The notes below the pieces were generated by a model. That model was not told where the DNA came from and did no database searches. It saw only the letters and a list, made by a program, of their open reading frames with translations. The translations under genes and the position numbers were made by a program. From Pseudomonadota bacterium (lineage in GTDB: Bacteria; Desulfobacterota; Desulfobacteria; Desulfobacterales; RPRI01), in the NCBI GenBank assembly GCA_018817425.1, contig JAHITX010000131.1:1-64000 (forward strand): a DNA stretch of 64,000 nucleotides. Reading direction: 5' to 3'. This document shows positions 48,793-57,914 of the stretch, piece after piece (positions within the stretch are counted from its first letter, which is position 1; each line of letters starts with the position of its first letter).

Positions 48793-49602
48793 CTATTCCG
48801 TTTTGTGGATATGAATGTCTTGCTGCTGGAATGGAATAGTAATTCCTTCGGTATCAAAACGTTTCTTGATTTTCTCCTGTGTAGCAAAAAAGGTATTCCA
48901 GTAATCTGCTGTATTCACCCAAGCTCTGACTCCAAAATTAATACTGCTGTCGGCAAGTGCCAACACAACAATAGCCGGTGCTGGGTCTTTAAGAAATCTA
49001 TTGTCTTCTTCGATAATTTGTTGCAGCACCTTTCTAACTTTATCCAAATCATCACTATAGCTAACCCCTACTACTATATCGACACGACGCTGTGCCTTTG
49101 CAGTGTGGTTGATGATATTATCGCCTATCGCCTTTGAGTTTGGCACTATGATCTTTTTATTATCCGGAGACTTAAGCTCGGTTGAAAAAACTCCGATAAT
49201 TTCTACGGTACCAGAAGTTCCTCCCGCCTCGATATAATCTCCTACTTTGAAGGGCTTTAAAATGATCATAAGTACGCCAGCTGCAAAATTGGACAATGAA
49301 CCTTGAAGAGACAGCGCAATGGCTAAACCGGCTGCACCAAGTATGGCGATAAAAGAAGTTGTCTGGATGCCAAGCTTGCCAAGAGCTGCCACCACAACAA
49401 AGGTCAGCAAGGAAACATAAGCCAGACTGGAAACAAATGAAACAACAGTTTCTTCCACTTTATGTTTACGAAGAAGTTTTTTCAGCATAGACCTTACTGA
49501 ACCGGCAATGATACGACCCAAGGCCAGAATAACAATCGCTAAAATTACTTTCAGGCCATACAGAACTGCCCATTCCTGTAATTTGCCGACAATCTGTTCC
49601 AT
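48793..49602 (-). CDS. mscS: Small-conductance mechanosensitive channel
   Basis: A 269-residue MscS-type protein with three N-terminal transmembrane helices; the pore helix is GAAGLAIALSLQGSLSNFAAG, followed by the beta domain (VGDYIEAGGTSGTVEIIGVF, VPNSKAIGDNIINH) and the alpha/beta C-terminal domain. It releases solutes on hypo-osmotic shock. AGGAGG precedes the ATG. It is downstream of the molybdenum-hydroxylase maturation operon on the same strand, 44 bases after mocA, but its function is unrelated. Confidence 0.93.
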   Translation of the reverse strand: MEQIVGKLQEWAVLYGLKVILAIVILALGRIIAGSVRSMLKKLLRKHKVEETVVSFVSSLAYVSLLTFVVVAALGKLGIQTTSFIAILGAAGLAIALSLQGSLSNFAAGVLMIILKPFKVGDYIEAGGTSGTVEIIGVFSTELKSPDNKKIIVPNSKAIGDNIINHTAKAQRRVDIVVGVSYSDDLDKVRKVLQQIIEEDNRFLKDPAPAIVVLALADSSINFGVRAWVNTADYWNTFFATQEKIKKRFDTEGITIPFQQQDIHIHKTE

Positions 49603-49646
49603 ATTTTACCTCCTTGTGTTATTTATATATTATATGCTGCAATATC

Positions 49647-50219
49647 TTATCTTATTATTTTTTCATATTCGTTTTGGGTATCAATATCAATTCCGGCTTC
49701 AGTGTTTTCGATTTCAACCAGATTAAGTTTTTTTTTGTGCTCTTCAATTATAATTCTTCCACCGGTATCTCCAGACAAAGCAAGAAGTTCTTGTTTATAT
49801 CTTGCCGGAAAAATAACCGGACTTCCCTTTTTGCCGTTATAAACCGGAACTACAATATTACTCGGGGTTTTTTTAAAATTATCTATCAGGATATTAATTA
49901 TTGTTTCCCTTAAGAATGGCTGGTCACCTACTAAAAACATATAAGCATCCGTTTCTTTATGCGATGCACTGACCCCAAGTTTTACTGCTGCGCTTTGCCC
50001 TTGGTCAGCATGATCATTATATACAATTTTATCCAGATATTTAATTCCAATATCTTTTATGCCCGTATTTCTATAGATAAGTATTACTTCATCAAGATGA
50101 GATGCTTTCGCGGCTCTTATTATATATTCTACCATAGGAATACCTGATAAAGGCAACAGCAGTTTTTCTTTTTTCATCCGCTTTGAAAACCCTGATGCCA
50201 GAATAATGCCTGAAACCAT
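49647..50219 (-). CDS. mocA: Molybdenum cofactor nucleotidyltransferase, MocA-like
   Basis: A protein of about 190 residues with the nucleotidyltransferase motif GIILASGFSKRMKKEKLLLP, FLVGDQPFLRE (metal-binding Asp) and YNGKKGSPVIFP. MocA attaches CMP to molybdopterin for xanthine-dehydrogenase-family hydroxylases. The ATG at 50219 is preferred over the GTG at 50225 because GGAG lies seven bases before it. It follows yqeC in a run of Mo-hydroxylase maturation genes. Confidence 0.85.
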   Translation of the reverse strand: MVSGIILASGFSKRMKKEKLLLPLSGIPMVEYIIRAAKASHLDEVILIYRNTGIKDIGIKYLDKIVYNDHADQGQSAAVKLGVSASHKETDAYMFLVGDQPFLRETIINILIDNFKKTPSNIVVPVYNGKKGSPVIFPARYKQELLALSGDTGGRIIIEEHKKKLNLVEIENTEAGIDIDTQNEYEKIIR

Positions 50220-50233
50220 TTCCACTCTCCAGC

Positions 50234-50995
50234 TTATGTATACAATCTGTTATCAGCCATTGCCGCAATGATGCATTTAGGAAGAAACTTCTTTTCTTTC
50301 AACCTGGCTGAAATGCTTTTTGCATATTTTCTTCTTTGAGCATCATCTGCTTTATTTAACAAAATATACCTTTCGCTTCCATTAGGCACTCCTTTGAAAA
50401 GTCCGGCAGAAGATAATATCAGGTTAACCACTGCTTCTTCGTCAAGTCTTTCTCCCGGAGATCGTTTTGCTACATCACAAAAAAGCTCATTTCGATGCAC
50501 ATGTTCTTCATCAATTGGATTGCCTATTGCATCAAGACCTATAACGCCTATGGTTTTTGTAGCATTGTTAGGCACTACAGGTTCATAATCGGCAGGGGCT
50601 TTAATAGGTTTTCTTTTGGAGCCATCACATTCTACCAGTATGTAATCAAACTTTAATTTTTTGAAAAGATTTTCTATAAATTCTTTGTTTGGTCCTGAGA
50701 GTTTTCTCCCATTGGCAATATCTACAACGTCAGAGCCAAAAACGGTGACTGTACTTTTATCAATACCATTAAAAATACCGATTTCTTCTGAATTATTTAT
50801 TATTATGTTATCGTATTTTTCTTTTACCGGGTCGGGATAGAAAATATGTGTGGAAGTGGTGACAAGCACCTTTTTATTTAAGGATTTGAGTGCTTGTGCT
50901 ATGGCAAACATGGTGGTAGTTTTCCCGCCTCCTCCCACAAAGCAGATAAGTTCTCTTTCATTTAGATCTATATCAAGCGCTTTAAGAATATCCAT
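50234..50995 (-). CDS. yqeC: YqeC-like selenium-dependent hydroxylase accessory protein
   Basis: A 253-residue protein with a P-loop (CFVGGGGKTTTMFAIA), TTSTHIFYP, LVECDGSKRKPIKAPADYEPV and LLNKADDA, the features of the YqeC family. YqeC occurs with selenium-dependent molybdenum hydroxylases and orphan selD in several anaerobes, where it is thought to assist cofactor maturation. Located between an XdhC N-terminal-type protein and mocA. Confidence 0.85.
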   Translation of the reverse strand: MDILKALDIDLNERELICFVGGGGKTTTMFAIAQALKSLNKKVLVTTSTHIFYPDPVKEKYDNIIINNSEEIGIFNGIDKSTVTVFGSDVVDIANGRKLSGPNKEFIENLFKKLKFDYILVECDGSKRKPIKAPADYEPVVPNNATKTIGVIGLDAIGNPIDEEHVHRNELFCDVAKRSPGERLDEEAVVNLILSSAGLFKGVPNGSERYILLNKADDAQRRKYAKSISARLKEKKFLPKCIIAAMADNRLYT

Positions 50996-51006
50996 CAGCT
51001 ACATTA

Positions 51007-51327
51007 TTATAAAAACGGTTCAACAAAAATCAGCATTTTACCGCCGCAAACATCTCCGCCTTTTGTTCCAAGATCATCGGTGAGATCTGCTTCTATAAGC
51101 GCCGGTTTCTTTTCGGTAAGAAGGCAGCGAAGAGATGCACTGCGAACCTGATTCTCACCACATCCGCCACCGATTGACCCATAAGTTTTGCCATCCACGC
51201 AGATGAGCATTTTTGCACCAACCTCGCGCGGCGTTGACCCAGCTGCCTTAACAATAGTTGCAAGGCATACCGGTATATTTTGTTTTTGAAATTGTGCCAA
51301 TTGTTCAAATATTTCCTTATCGGTCAT
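51007..51327 (-). CDS. XdhC/CoxI-family protein, N-terminal domain only
   Basis: A 106-residue protein that consists of the XdhC_CoxI N-terminal domain: VCLATIVKAAGSTPREVGAK, GSIGGGCGENQV and the terminal GGDVCGGKMLIFVEP. It keeps the CGG motif and the GGGC cysteine, residues linked to molybdenum cofactor binding and sulfuration in XdhC. It overlaps the end of the next upstream gene (51324-52103), whose own N-terminal domain has lost those motifs. Together the two may make one functional XdhC. Confidence 0.82.
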   Translation of the reverse strand: MTDKEIFEQLAQFQKQNIPVCLATIVKAAGSTPREVGAKMLICVDGKTYGSIGGGCGENQVRSASLRCLLTEKKPALIEADLTDDLGTKGGDVCGGKMLIFVEPFL

Positions 51328-52103
51328 TTCATACCTCTTACGGCATCACTTAAAGCCTTAGCCTGGCCTACGCCCTTGCGGCGCACACAAACAAGCTCAG
51401 CTGTTATTGAAAGAGCAATTTCTTCCGGTGATTCGGCTCCGATTGGAATTCCTATCGGAGTGCAGACATCTGCAAGCCGCTCTTTTGGTATTCCATTTTT
51501 CACCAGCATTTCCAGAACAAAACCGACTCTTCTGCGGCTTCCGATGAGGCCGATATAAGCTGTTTGTTGCAGTACAATTTCTGCAAGGCATTCTGCATCA
51601 TGTTCATGACCTCTTGTAATGATAACAACAAAAGAAGAGCTGTTTATTGAAATACTACGAAGGGATGTAATAAAATCATCGGCTATAACCTCACATCCGG
51701 GAAAACGAGCCTGGTTGGCAAAATCAGGGCGGTCATCAATCACTGTAACTGCAAAACCTACTTCTTGTGCAAACCGTGCAAGAGGAATTGCTATATGACC
51801 TGCACCACAGATAATAAGTTTTGCACTGGTTGATATAAAATCAAAAAAGACGACCAGTCCGTCTTTAATCTCCAATAACTTCTTTTCTTGTTGCGTATAT
51901 GCTTTTAAGGCAATATCAAGGATTAATCCGTCGGCTTCTTTGTCCCCGATTCCCCCTTCCATTGTGCCGTCTTTATAGATAATAGTCTTTACACCCGGAG
52001 CAATGTGACCATCAGAAGAAGAAATCACGGTTGCAAGACAAAATACTTCCGCTTTGGCAATAAGATCGTTTATTTGTAAAATTATATTCATGGATTCCGC
52101 CAC
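51324..52103 (-). CDS. XdhC-family protein with degenerate N-terminal domain
   Basis: A 259-residue protein. The C-terminal Rossmann domain is well preserved (LIICGAGHIAIPLARFAQ, TVIDDRPDFANQARFP, YIGLIGSRRRVGFVLE, CTPIGIPIGAESPEEIA). The N-terminal domain is recognisable (FCLATVISSSDGHIAPGVK, GTMEGGIG) but lacks the GGGC and CGG motifs; the latter is replaced by DGLVVFFDFI. XdhC proteins bind Moco and hand the sulfurated cofactor to molybdenum hydroxylases. Confidence 0.82.
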   Translation of the reverse strand: MAESMNIILQINDLIAKAEVFCLATVISSSDGHIAPGVKTIIYKDGTMEGGIGDKEADGLILDIALKAYTQQEKKLLEIKDGLVVFFDFISTSAKLIICGAGHIAIPLARFAQEVGFAVTVIDDRPDFANQARFPGCEVIADDFITSLRSISINSSSFVVIITRGHEHDAECLAEIVLQQTAYIGLIGSRRRVGFVLEMLVKNGIPKERLADVCTPIGIPIGAESPEEIALSITAELVCVRRKGVGQAKALSDAVRGMK

Positions 52104-52112
52104 TTTTAGAGG

Positions 52113-52892
52113 TTACAGCTTTTTGCTTAATATGTCATCTGCACTGTTTCTCACAGCAACAATTTGGGCTGCAATGGAAATGGCAATTTCTGCCGGAGTA
52201 TTTGCGCCTATACTTAAGCCCACAGGTGAATGTATGCTTTTTATAATATCCTCATTTACTCCTTTTTCGCGCAATTGCTGAAAAGCTTGAGCCACCTTTG
52301 TACGGCTTCCTATCATTCCGATATACTTGTATGGCTTTTCTATTAGCTTTTCTAAAACCTCATAATCATGAGCATGCCTGTGCGTCAGTATAACCATATA
52401 AGTATTTTCCGAAAAAGCCAGTTTTTCAATTGCCTTTACATAATCATCTGCAATAACATTATCCGTCCAGGGCAGTTTTTCCTTATTTGCAAAATCGGGC
52501 CTGTTATCGATAACTGTTACGTCAAAATCAAGCATTTTCACAATCTGACTTAAAACATTGCCTATGTGCCCTGCACCAAAAACATAAAATTTAGGCTGCT
52601 GTACTATAGATTCAACAAAAACGCTCATTCCCCCGCCGCAGATCATGCCGATATCTTTCAATTCATAGCGAACAAACCTGGAAGCTTTTGAACCCATAAG
52701 AGACATAGCTTCATCAATAATTTTCTTTTCTATAGCTCCGCCACCGATTGTTCCGACTATTGATCCATCGGATTTGATAAGCATTCGGGCACCCTCTTCG
52801 CGTGGTGCCGAACCAAGCGATTCTATAACAGTAGCCAGCACAACCGGCATATTAGACTTTTTTGCGGCTACGATTTCCTCAAAAATATCCAT
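52113..52892 (-). CDS. xdhC: XdhC-family molybdenum cofactor maturation protein (complete)
   Basis: A 259-residue XdhC with both domains: VVLATVIESLGSAPREEGAR, GTIGGGAIEKK and MICGGGMSVFVE in the first, VFGAGHIGNVLSQIVK, VIDNRPDFANKEKLP, YIGMIGSRTKV and IHSPVGLSIGANTPAEIA in the second. GGAG six bases before the ATG at 52892 fixes the start; a TTG four codons upstream lies on the ribosome site itself. It follows a NifU-like gene. Confidence 0.86.
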   Translation of the reverse strand: MDIFEEIVAAKKSNMPVVLATVIESLGSAPREEGARMLIKSDGSIVGTIGGGAIEKKIIDEAMSLMGSKASRFVRYELKDIGMICGGGMSVFVESIVQQPKFYVFGAGHIGNVLSQIVKMLDFDVTVIDNRPDFANKEKLPWTDNVIADDYVKAIEKLAFSENTYMVILTHRHAHDYEVLEKLIEKPYKYIGMIGSRTKVAQAFQQLREKGVNEDIIKSIHSPVGLSIGANTPAEIAISIAAQIVAVRNSADDILSKKL

Positions 52893-52915
52893 AACAATCT
52901 CCAAAAATATAAAAA

Positions 52916-53362
52916 TTAATGATTCTTTTCATATTCCTCAAGAGCCGCCTGTAGAATTTTAATACTGGAAAGAGGACAACCCTGTTCTTTTCCAAGCAAT
53001 CCTTCAAATGGAGCCAGAATATCTTCTTCCGTCAGTTTCTTAGCTTCCTCAATGGTTTTGTCTATCACAAGAGTAGTCATCATGCTCAATTCCGCAACTG
53101 TACTTTTGCACCCATTTGATTGAAAACGCATGGCAAAGATTTTTCCTTCTTCAACAATTATCCAGAGTTCCACCGTGTCACCACATGCCGGATCTTTTGC
53201 CGAAACAAAAACATCTGCAAGCCCTTCACACATATCACCGAAATTGCGCGGGTTTTCAGCATGATCTTTTATAAGCTCAGCAGCATTGGCAAACACTTTT
53301 TCTTCAGGGTTTTCATTAAATTCCCTGTGCATCACACAACCTTTTCCGCAATCATCATCCAT
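52916..53362 (-). CDS. NifU/IscU-like iron-sulfur scaffold protein
   Basis: A 148-residue IscU/NifU N-terminal domain with the three ligand cysteines in DPACGDTVELW, SNGCKSTVAE and EQGCPLSSI, preceded by a short cysteine-containing extension (DDDCGKGC). It assembles Fe-S clusters for transfer. Placement among Mo-hydroxylase maturation genes suggests it serves the [2Fe-2S] clusters of the hydroxylase small subunit; this is inference. Confidence 0.85.
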   Translation of the reverse strand: MDDDCGKGCVMHREFNENPEEKVFANAAELIKDHAENPRNFGDMCEGLADVFVSAKDPACGDTVELWIIVEEGKIFAMRFQSNGCKSTVAELSMMTTLVIDKTIEEAKKLTEEDILAPFEGLLGKEQGCPLSSIKILQAALEEYEKNH

Positions 53363-53397
53363 TTGAAAGAAATTCCCTAAAATAAATTTTCATCGTA

Positions 53398-54639
53398 TTA
53401 TATTTTTTTTATAAGTTCTATAAAAGCTTCCAGAGTTTTTAAATTATGGCATGGAAGAAAATAATCAACATAGGGTATAGCAGCAGACATACCCATGCAA
53501 AGTGGTTCATAATTATCATATTTTAAGTTGGGGTTTAACCAGATAATTTTTTTAAAGCCTTTTTTCAAAATCGACATCTGTTTTTTCAAGAGATCAATAT
53601 CGCCCTTATCCCATCCGTCGCTCAATATCACCAGAATTCTGCTTTTCTTACGAAGCTTTCCGCCATATCTATCATTGAACTCCTCAAAACTTCCGCCCAG
53701 ATTAGTTCCGCCTGACCAGAACAGAACATTATTCGAAAGCATGGAAAGAGCAACCTTTACAGACCGGTAATTTATAAGATCGGTTATCCTTTTTAGTTGT
53801 GCGCCGAAAACAAAGGTTTCTGTATTCCTAAGGTGCTTTTGCAATTCATAGATAAATTTAATCAAAAAGGTACTGTAAACATCCATCGAACCGCTTACAT
53901 CAGCGAAAAGCACCAGTTTTGAGCGTTTAGGCTTTTTTTCTTTTTTAAAAATATTAATTATTTCCCCGCCTTTTTGTCTTGACTGGCGTATAGATTTCTG
54001 AAGATCTATGATTTTACCTTTATTGCTGGATTTGTATCTTCGCCCCTTTTTTTCCTTTATATTAATCCGTAGAGATTTAAATAATTCGTCGTAAAGATAA
54101 AGCTCTTCAGGCTTAACATCTTCAAAGTCCTTCTCCTTAAACGGTGTTGATAAAGAATAACCGGGCAGCGCTTCTTCTTCAGACGGTAGATTATTATCTT
54201 CTTCCGTTGTTTCTTTTGTTATTATTCCTGCAACTTCTTCTTCTCCGTTCTCATCATCGGCATTTTTTGCAGTATTTTTATTTTCAGGAGATTCACCGTG
54301 AATATCATTTTCAGGATCATTGCAACCCATATCGGGAAAATCATCTTCTGTTTTCCAGAAACTATCAAAAAGCTGATTAAAAATGGGAAGATATTTATGG
54401 CTGGCTACCATTGTTGATTTGAGAGCCATATAAAATTCAAAGCGGCTTTCGATATTGACATATTTAAGGGCAGCCATTGAATCCAGTTGTTTTGTCATAT
54501 GAACCGGAACCCGATTTTGACGTAAAAGATTGGCAAACGAAAGAATACTTTTTATCAGGTTCTGGGAGCGTTGTTTATAGTCCTTCTCGCTAAACTCCCT
54601 TTTGACCTTTTTGACAGATGCTATAGGAGGTTGAGCCAA
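53398..54639 (-). CDS. CoxE-like von Willebrand factor A domain protein
   Basis: A 413-residue protein. The N-terminal part resembles CoxE (LANLLRQNRVPVHMTKQLDS), followed by a low-complexity acidic linker (about residues 110-165). The VWA domain begins LVLFADVSGSMDVYSTF (MIDAS DxSxS) and has the other MIDAS residues in SGGTNLGGSF and LSDGWDKGD. CoxE works with a MoxR/CoxD AAA ATPase, encoded three bases upstream, in maturation of molybdenum hydroxylases such as CO dehydrogenase (sulfuration of the active site). Confidence 0.88.
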   Translation of the reverse strand: MAQPPIASVKKVKREFSEKDYKQRSQNLIKSILSFANLLRQNRVPVHMTKQLDSMAALKYVNIESRFEFYMALKSTMVASHKYLPIFNQLFDSFWKTEDDFPDMGCNDPENDIHGESPENKNTAKNADDENGEEEVAGIITKETTEEDNNLPSEEEALPGYSLSTPFKEKDFEDVKPEELYLYDELFKSLRINIKEKKGRRYKSSNKGKIIDLQKSIRQSRQKGGEIINIFKKEKKPKRSKLVLFADVSGSMDVYSTFLIKFIYELQKHLRNTETFVFGAQLKRITDLINYRSVKVALSMLSNNVLFWSGGTNLGGSFEEFNDRYGGKLRKKSRILVILSDGWDKGDIDLLKKQMSILKKGFKKIIWLNPNLKYDNYEPLCMGMSAAIPYVDYFLPCHNLKTLEAFIELIKKI

Positions 54640-54642
54640 TTT

Positions 54643-55539
54643 TCATCCCTCAAGACGGGCGTCAGACCCGATCAACACCTCGCTTTTCATATCCTTAAAA
54701 CGTCTGACGTCTTCTTTGAATTTAAATAAACATCCGCAGGTAAGATCCATAAGCTCTTCATCAATATCGTCTTTTTCGAGAATGGTAAGTGCCTGAGACC
54801 AGTCCAGCGTTTCAGCAACACCCGGGCGCTTATGGAAATCCTGATCCCTCAATTTAGCCATAATAGCGGATATTTTTCTGGCAAGATGATCGTTTATCGC
54901 AGGATTTTTTGCTTTGATAATTTCAATTTCCCTGTCAGGCGTCGGATAGTCAATATAATGATACAGGCATCTACGTTTTAAGGCATCATGAAGTTCACGT
55001 ACCTGGTTTGATGTTATTATAACCACTGGTTTACTTACCGATTTTATAGTTCCCATTTCGGGTATTGTGATTTGAAAATCAGAAAGGATCTCAAGTAAAA
55101 ATGCTTCAAATTCTTCATCGGCACGGTCAATTTCATCGATTAAAAGAACCACTTTTTCTTCACTTCTGATCGCCATAAGCAATGGGCGTGGTATCAGAAA
55201 TTCTTCTGTAAAAATATCGTCAAGCTGATATGAAACCCCGCATACATCCGTGGTCTTTATTTTCAAAAGCTGTTTTGCATAATTCCACTCACTAATGGCG
55301 CTTGTGGCATCAAGACCTTCGTAACACTGCAATCTGATAAGTTTCCGACCAAGAATATTGGAAAGAACTTTAGCGACTTCTGTTTTGCCGACACCAGGTT
55401 CACCTTCAAGCAACAAAGGTTTTTCCATAGCAAGAGAAAGATAAATAACAAAAGCGAGCTGATCATCACAAATATAAGAATCTTCTTTCATTGCCTTTTG
55501 AATTTGTTCAGTTGTCAGAGTTGTCAGCGGTTTTTCCAT
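54643..55539 (-). CDS. MoxR/CoxD-type AAA+ ATPase
   Basis: A 298-residue AAA+ protein with Walker A GEPGVGKTE, Walker B VVLLIDEIDRADEE, sensor IITSNQ and Arg finger region (LKRRCLYHYIDYP). It belongs to the MoxR group that partners VWA proteins as a chaperone; here the CoxD role in Mo-hydroxylase active-site maturation is implied by the neighbouring genes. First gene of the operon running to mocA. Confidence 0.9.
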   Translation of the reverse strand: MEKPLTTLTTEQIQKAMKEDSYICDDQLAFVIYLSLAMEKPLLLEGEPGVGKTEVAKVLSNILGRKLIRLQCYEGLDATSAISEWNYAKQLLKIKTTDVCGVSYQLDDIFTEEFLIPRPLLMAIRSEEKVVLLIDEIDRADEEFEAFLLEILSDFQITIPEMGTIKSVSKPVVIITSNQVRELHDALKRRCLYHYIDYPTPDREIEIIKAKNPAINDHLARKISAIMAKLRDQDFHKRPGVAETLDWSQALTILEKDDIDEELMDLTCGCLFKFKEDVRRFKDMKSEVLIGSDARLEG

Positions 55540-55987
55540 TATAACCTCTATTGTGGCATATCATCTTTAAAATACAAGTATAATATCTTTCTTGATATGT
55601 AACTAATCGTACACACCTTAAAATGTCAACTATTTTTCATTATCACTTATTTTACAATAAAAATTAGGTTACTACCCGATATAGGGTTGATTACAGAGCA
55701 AATAATATTGGTTTTAAAACCCGTGCTATAGTGTTTTTAACAAAAAACACATTCAGGGAGAAAACCGAATAACAAAAGAAAACATTGATATCGAAGCATA
55801 TTGAAAATGACAAAACACGACAAACTTAGGCCTGAAGTAATTTGGAGAATAAAATTAGAAACAGTGAGGTATAATTTGATACAAAAAAGGGCCGATTTTC
55901 TTATTAAGAAACCGGCCCTGCAAAACTTATTTAATATTTACAAAACAACTTCTTGAAAAATTGCAATAAAAACAGATTTACTTTCTT
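55540..55987. other. 448-base intergenic region
   Basis: AT-rich. The left part must contain the promoter of the MoxR operon (minus strand). The right part has the terminator of the cytochrome gene (55883-55919). A short plus-strand frame starting at 55807 runs through that terminator and is not considered real. Confidence 0.5.
55883..55919 (-). terminator. Rho-independent terminator of the cytochrome c gene
   Basis: AGGGCCG (55888-55894) pairs with CGGCCCT (55913-55919), and inner TTTCTTA pairs with TAAGAAA. On the minus strand the stem is followed by a run of T (A tract at 55883-55888). It lies about 70 bases after the cytochrome stop codon. Confidence 0.85.
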
Positions 55988-56440
55988 TTACTTCTTTGGA
56001 TGGCATTTGGTACAGGTAGTAGGTGCTGCTTTTGTCTTGTTTTTCTTGTTGAATTCTTTATGGCAATCTTTACAGTTTTGGTGAAATGCTTCTGCGTTAT
56101 ATTCAAGCGCTTCTTTTTTTGAAAGCTTAGGAGCGTCTTTTCCTTTTGGTTTTTCTCCCGGTTTCTTGTGACATTCTATACAGCTTTGCACCTTATCTGT
56201 TGCCTTAAGATCGGCTAACGGCTTACCTTTTTCGTCATGGTGGCAATCACCACAAGTGGCTTTATATTCTTCAGCATGTTTCTTATGTGAAAAATGAACA
56301 GGTGCCTTTTTCATCTCACAACCCTTTGTTTCAAGGGTTAATATATCCGGAATTGTTGCACCGGCAAATATAGATCCTGAAAGAAACAGGGCTGCGATTC
56401 CCACAATAGATATCAGTAACACTAATGGCTTTATTTTCAT
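55988..56440 (-). CDS. Tetraheme class III cytochrome c (c3/c7-like), periplasmic
   Basis: A 150-residue protein with a signal peptide (residues 1 to about 27, IFAG) and four haem motifs: CGDCH (63-67), CIECH (87-91), CKDCH (123-127) and CTKCH (143-147). The FSHKKHAEEY segment supplies distal histidines, as in class III cytochromes. It is a periplasmic electron shuttle for hydrogenases, formate dehydrogenases or membrane complexes in sulfate reducers. AGGAAGG precedes the ATG; it is monocistronic with its own terminator. Confidence 0.93.
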   Translation of the reverse strand: MKIKPLVLLISIVGIAALFLSGSIFAGATIPDILTLETKGCEMKKAPVHFSHKKHAEEYKATCGDCHHDEKGKPLADLKATDKVQSCIECHKKPGEKPKGKDAPKLSKKEALEYNAEAFHQNCKDCHKEFNKKNKTKAAPTTCTKCHPKK

Positions 56441-56648
56441 ATTCTGCTAACCTTCCTTTCAACTTTATTTGACTAAGACAAATTATCAAACCTTTCTTTT
56501 TTACACGGATATATTTTTACCAATTCAATAAAAACCTGTCAACTATAAAGAAATAAACTTATATATTCAGATGGATATTTATGGTATAAAGATATTTTTA
56601 TAAACTATACAGATAATATTAATCTTACTCTTAAACCGGATAGATAGA

Positions 56649-57914
56649 ATGAATTATGAACCGGAAGTAATATCAAGGATAAAACAGGGAAGATCAAAAT
56701 TTATTGCTATGGCATCCGCCTATTTCTTAGGCGCTTTCAATGATAATTTTTTTAAGCAGGCAGCTATGTTGATGGCTGTTGTTGCCGGAAACAGTGCATT
56801 GCAGGGAAAAGCGACAATTCTTTTTTCTCTTCCTTTTATATTGTTCTCGGCATATTCGGGATGGATGGCTGACCGTTTTTCTAAACGCAAAGTAATTATA
56901 GGCGCAAAACTTCTTGAACTGATAGCAATGATAATCGGAGCATACGGTATTATAAGCGTAAACTGGAACTGCATACTTGCAATGATATTTATTATGGGGC
57001 TTCAATCTGCCATTTTCGGGCCTGCATTAAACGGCTCCATCCCTGAGCTTTATCCGGAAATATATGTCGGCCATGCCAATGCAGTTGTAAAATTTGTAAG
57101 CACAGCAGCCATTTTGGCAGGAATATCTTTAGCCGGTATAGTGCTTGATAAAAAGGGGGATTTTGGGGGTGCCGATTTAGGCCAGGTGCTGGTTGCTGCT
57201 GTAATATTGCTGGTAGCCTTATTGGGAGTTTTGGTAAGCTTTGGAGTAAATAAGCGGGAACCTGTGGGAACTTCGGTATCTTTTCCTTTTACAGGGCCTC
57301 TCGACTCAATATTGGAATTTTTTGCAATACGTAAAGATCCGGCACTATTCTTAGCTATTATCGGCGATGCTTTTTTTTATTTTTTAAGTCTTCTGGCAGT
57401 ACTGCATATCAATACATTCGGCCTTATTCAGCTTGGTCTTACACGGACCATGACAAGTCTTCTTACCGTTTCTCTGATGATAGGTATTTGCGCCGGATCT
57501 TTCTTGGCTGCAAGAATAGTTGCCAAAAAACCATGGTCAAGTGTATTGTTTCCATCTTCTCTTGGTTTGGGCATAGGATTAATATTAACATTTACTACGC
57601 CCATGATGCCGGAAAGTGTCAGACAGATATTTCTTTTTCTTTTCCTTTTTATAACCGGTGCCTGTGGAGGAGTTTTTCTTATTCCGGTAACAAGTTTTAT
57701 CCAGATTCGCCCGTCTCCGGATTCAAAGGGAAGAATAATTTCAGTATCGAATTTCTGCTCTTTTTCTGCAATGCTTATAGCAGGACAGGTGTTTATATTT
57801 ATGGACAACTGCCTTAGCCCATCAGCAAATATAGGAGTTTTGGGAATTTTTTCAGTAATTGCTTCGTTTTGTTTCTTAGCGATACGAAAACGTAAGGAAA
57901 TAAATCATGTTTGA
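56649..57914 (+). CDS. MFS transporter, LplT-like lysophospholipid transporter
   Basis: A 421-residue protein with about twelve transmembrane helices; the N-terminus (SAYFLGAFNDNFFKQAAMLM) and GWMADRFSKRKVIIGAKLLE are typical of LplT and its relatives. In Enterobacteria LplT flips lysophospholipids inward for re-acylation by Aas. Here too the next gene (8-base overlap) encodes an acyltransferase fused to an acyl-activating enzyme, so a lysophospholipid salvage function is likely. Confidence 0.85.
   Translation: MNYEPEVISRIKQGRSKFIAMASAYFLGAFNDNFFKQAAMLMAVVAGNSALQGKATILFSLPFILFSAYSGWMADRFSKRKVIIGAKLLELIAMIIGAYGIISVNWNCILAMIFIMGLQSAIFGPALNGSIPELYPEIYVGHANAVVKFVSTAAILAGISLAGIVLDKKGDFGGADLGQVLVAAVILLVALLGVLVSFGVNKREPVGTSVSFPFTGPLDSILEFFAIRKDPALFLAIIGDAFFYFLSLLAVLHINTFGLIQLGLTRTMTSLLTVSLMIGICAGSFLAARIVAKKPWSSVLFPSSLGLGIGLILTFTTPMMPESVRQIFLFLFLFITGACGGVFLIPVTSFIQIRPSPDSKGRIISVSNFCSFSAMLIAGQVFIFMDNCLSPSANIGVLGIFSVIASFCFLAIRKRKEINHV

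Noticed and set aside
55807-55956. Short plus-strand frame starting MTKHDKLRPEV upstream of the cytochrome terminator
   Set aside because: It runs straight through the terminator hairpin of the opposite-strand gene and has no ribosome site.
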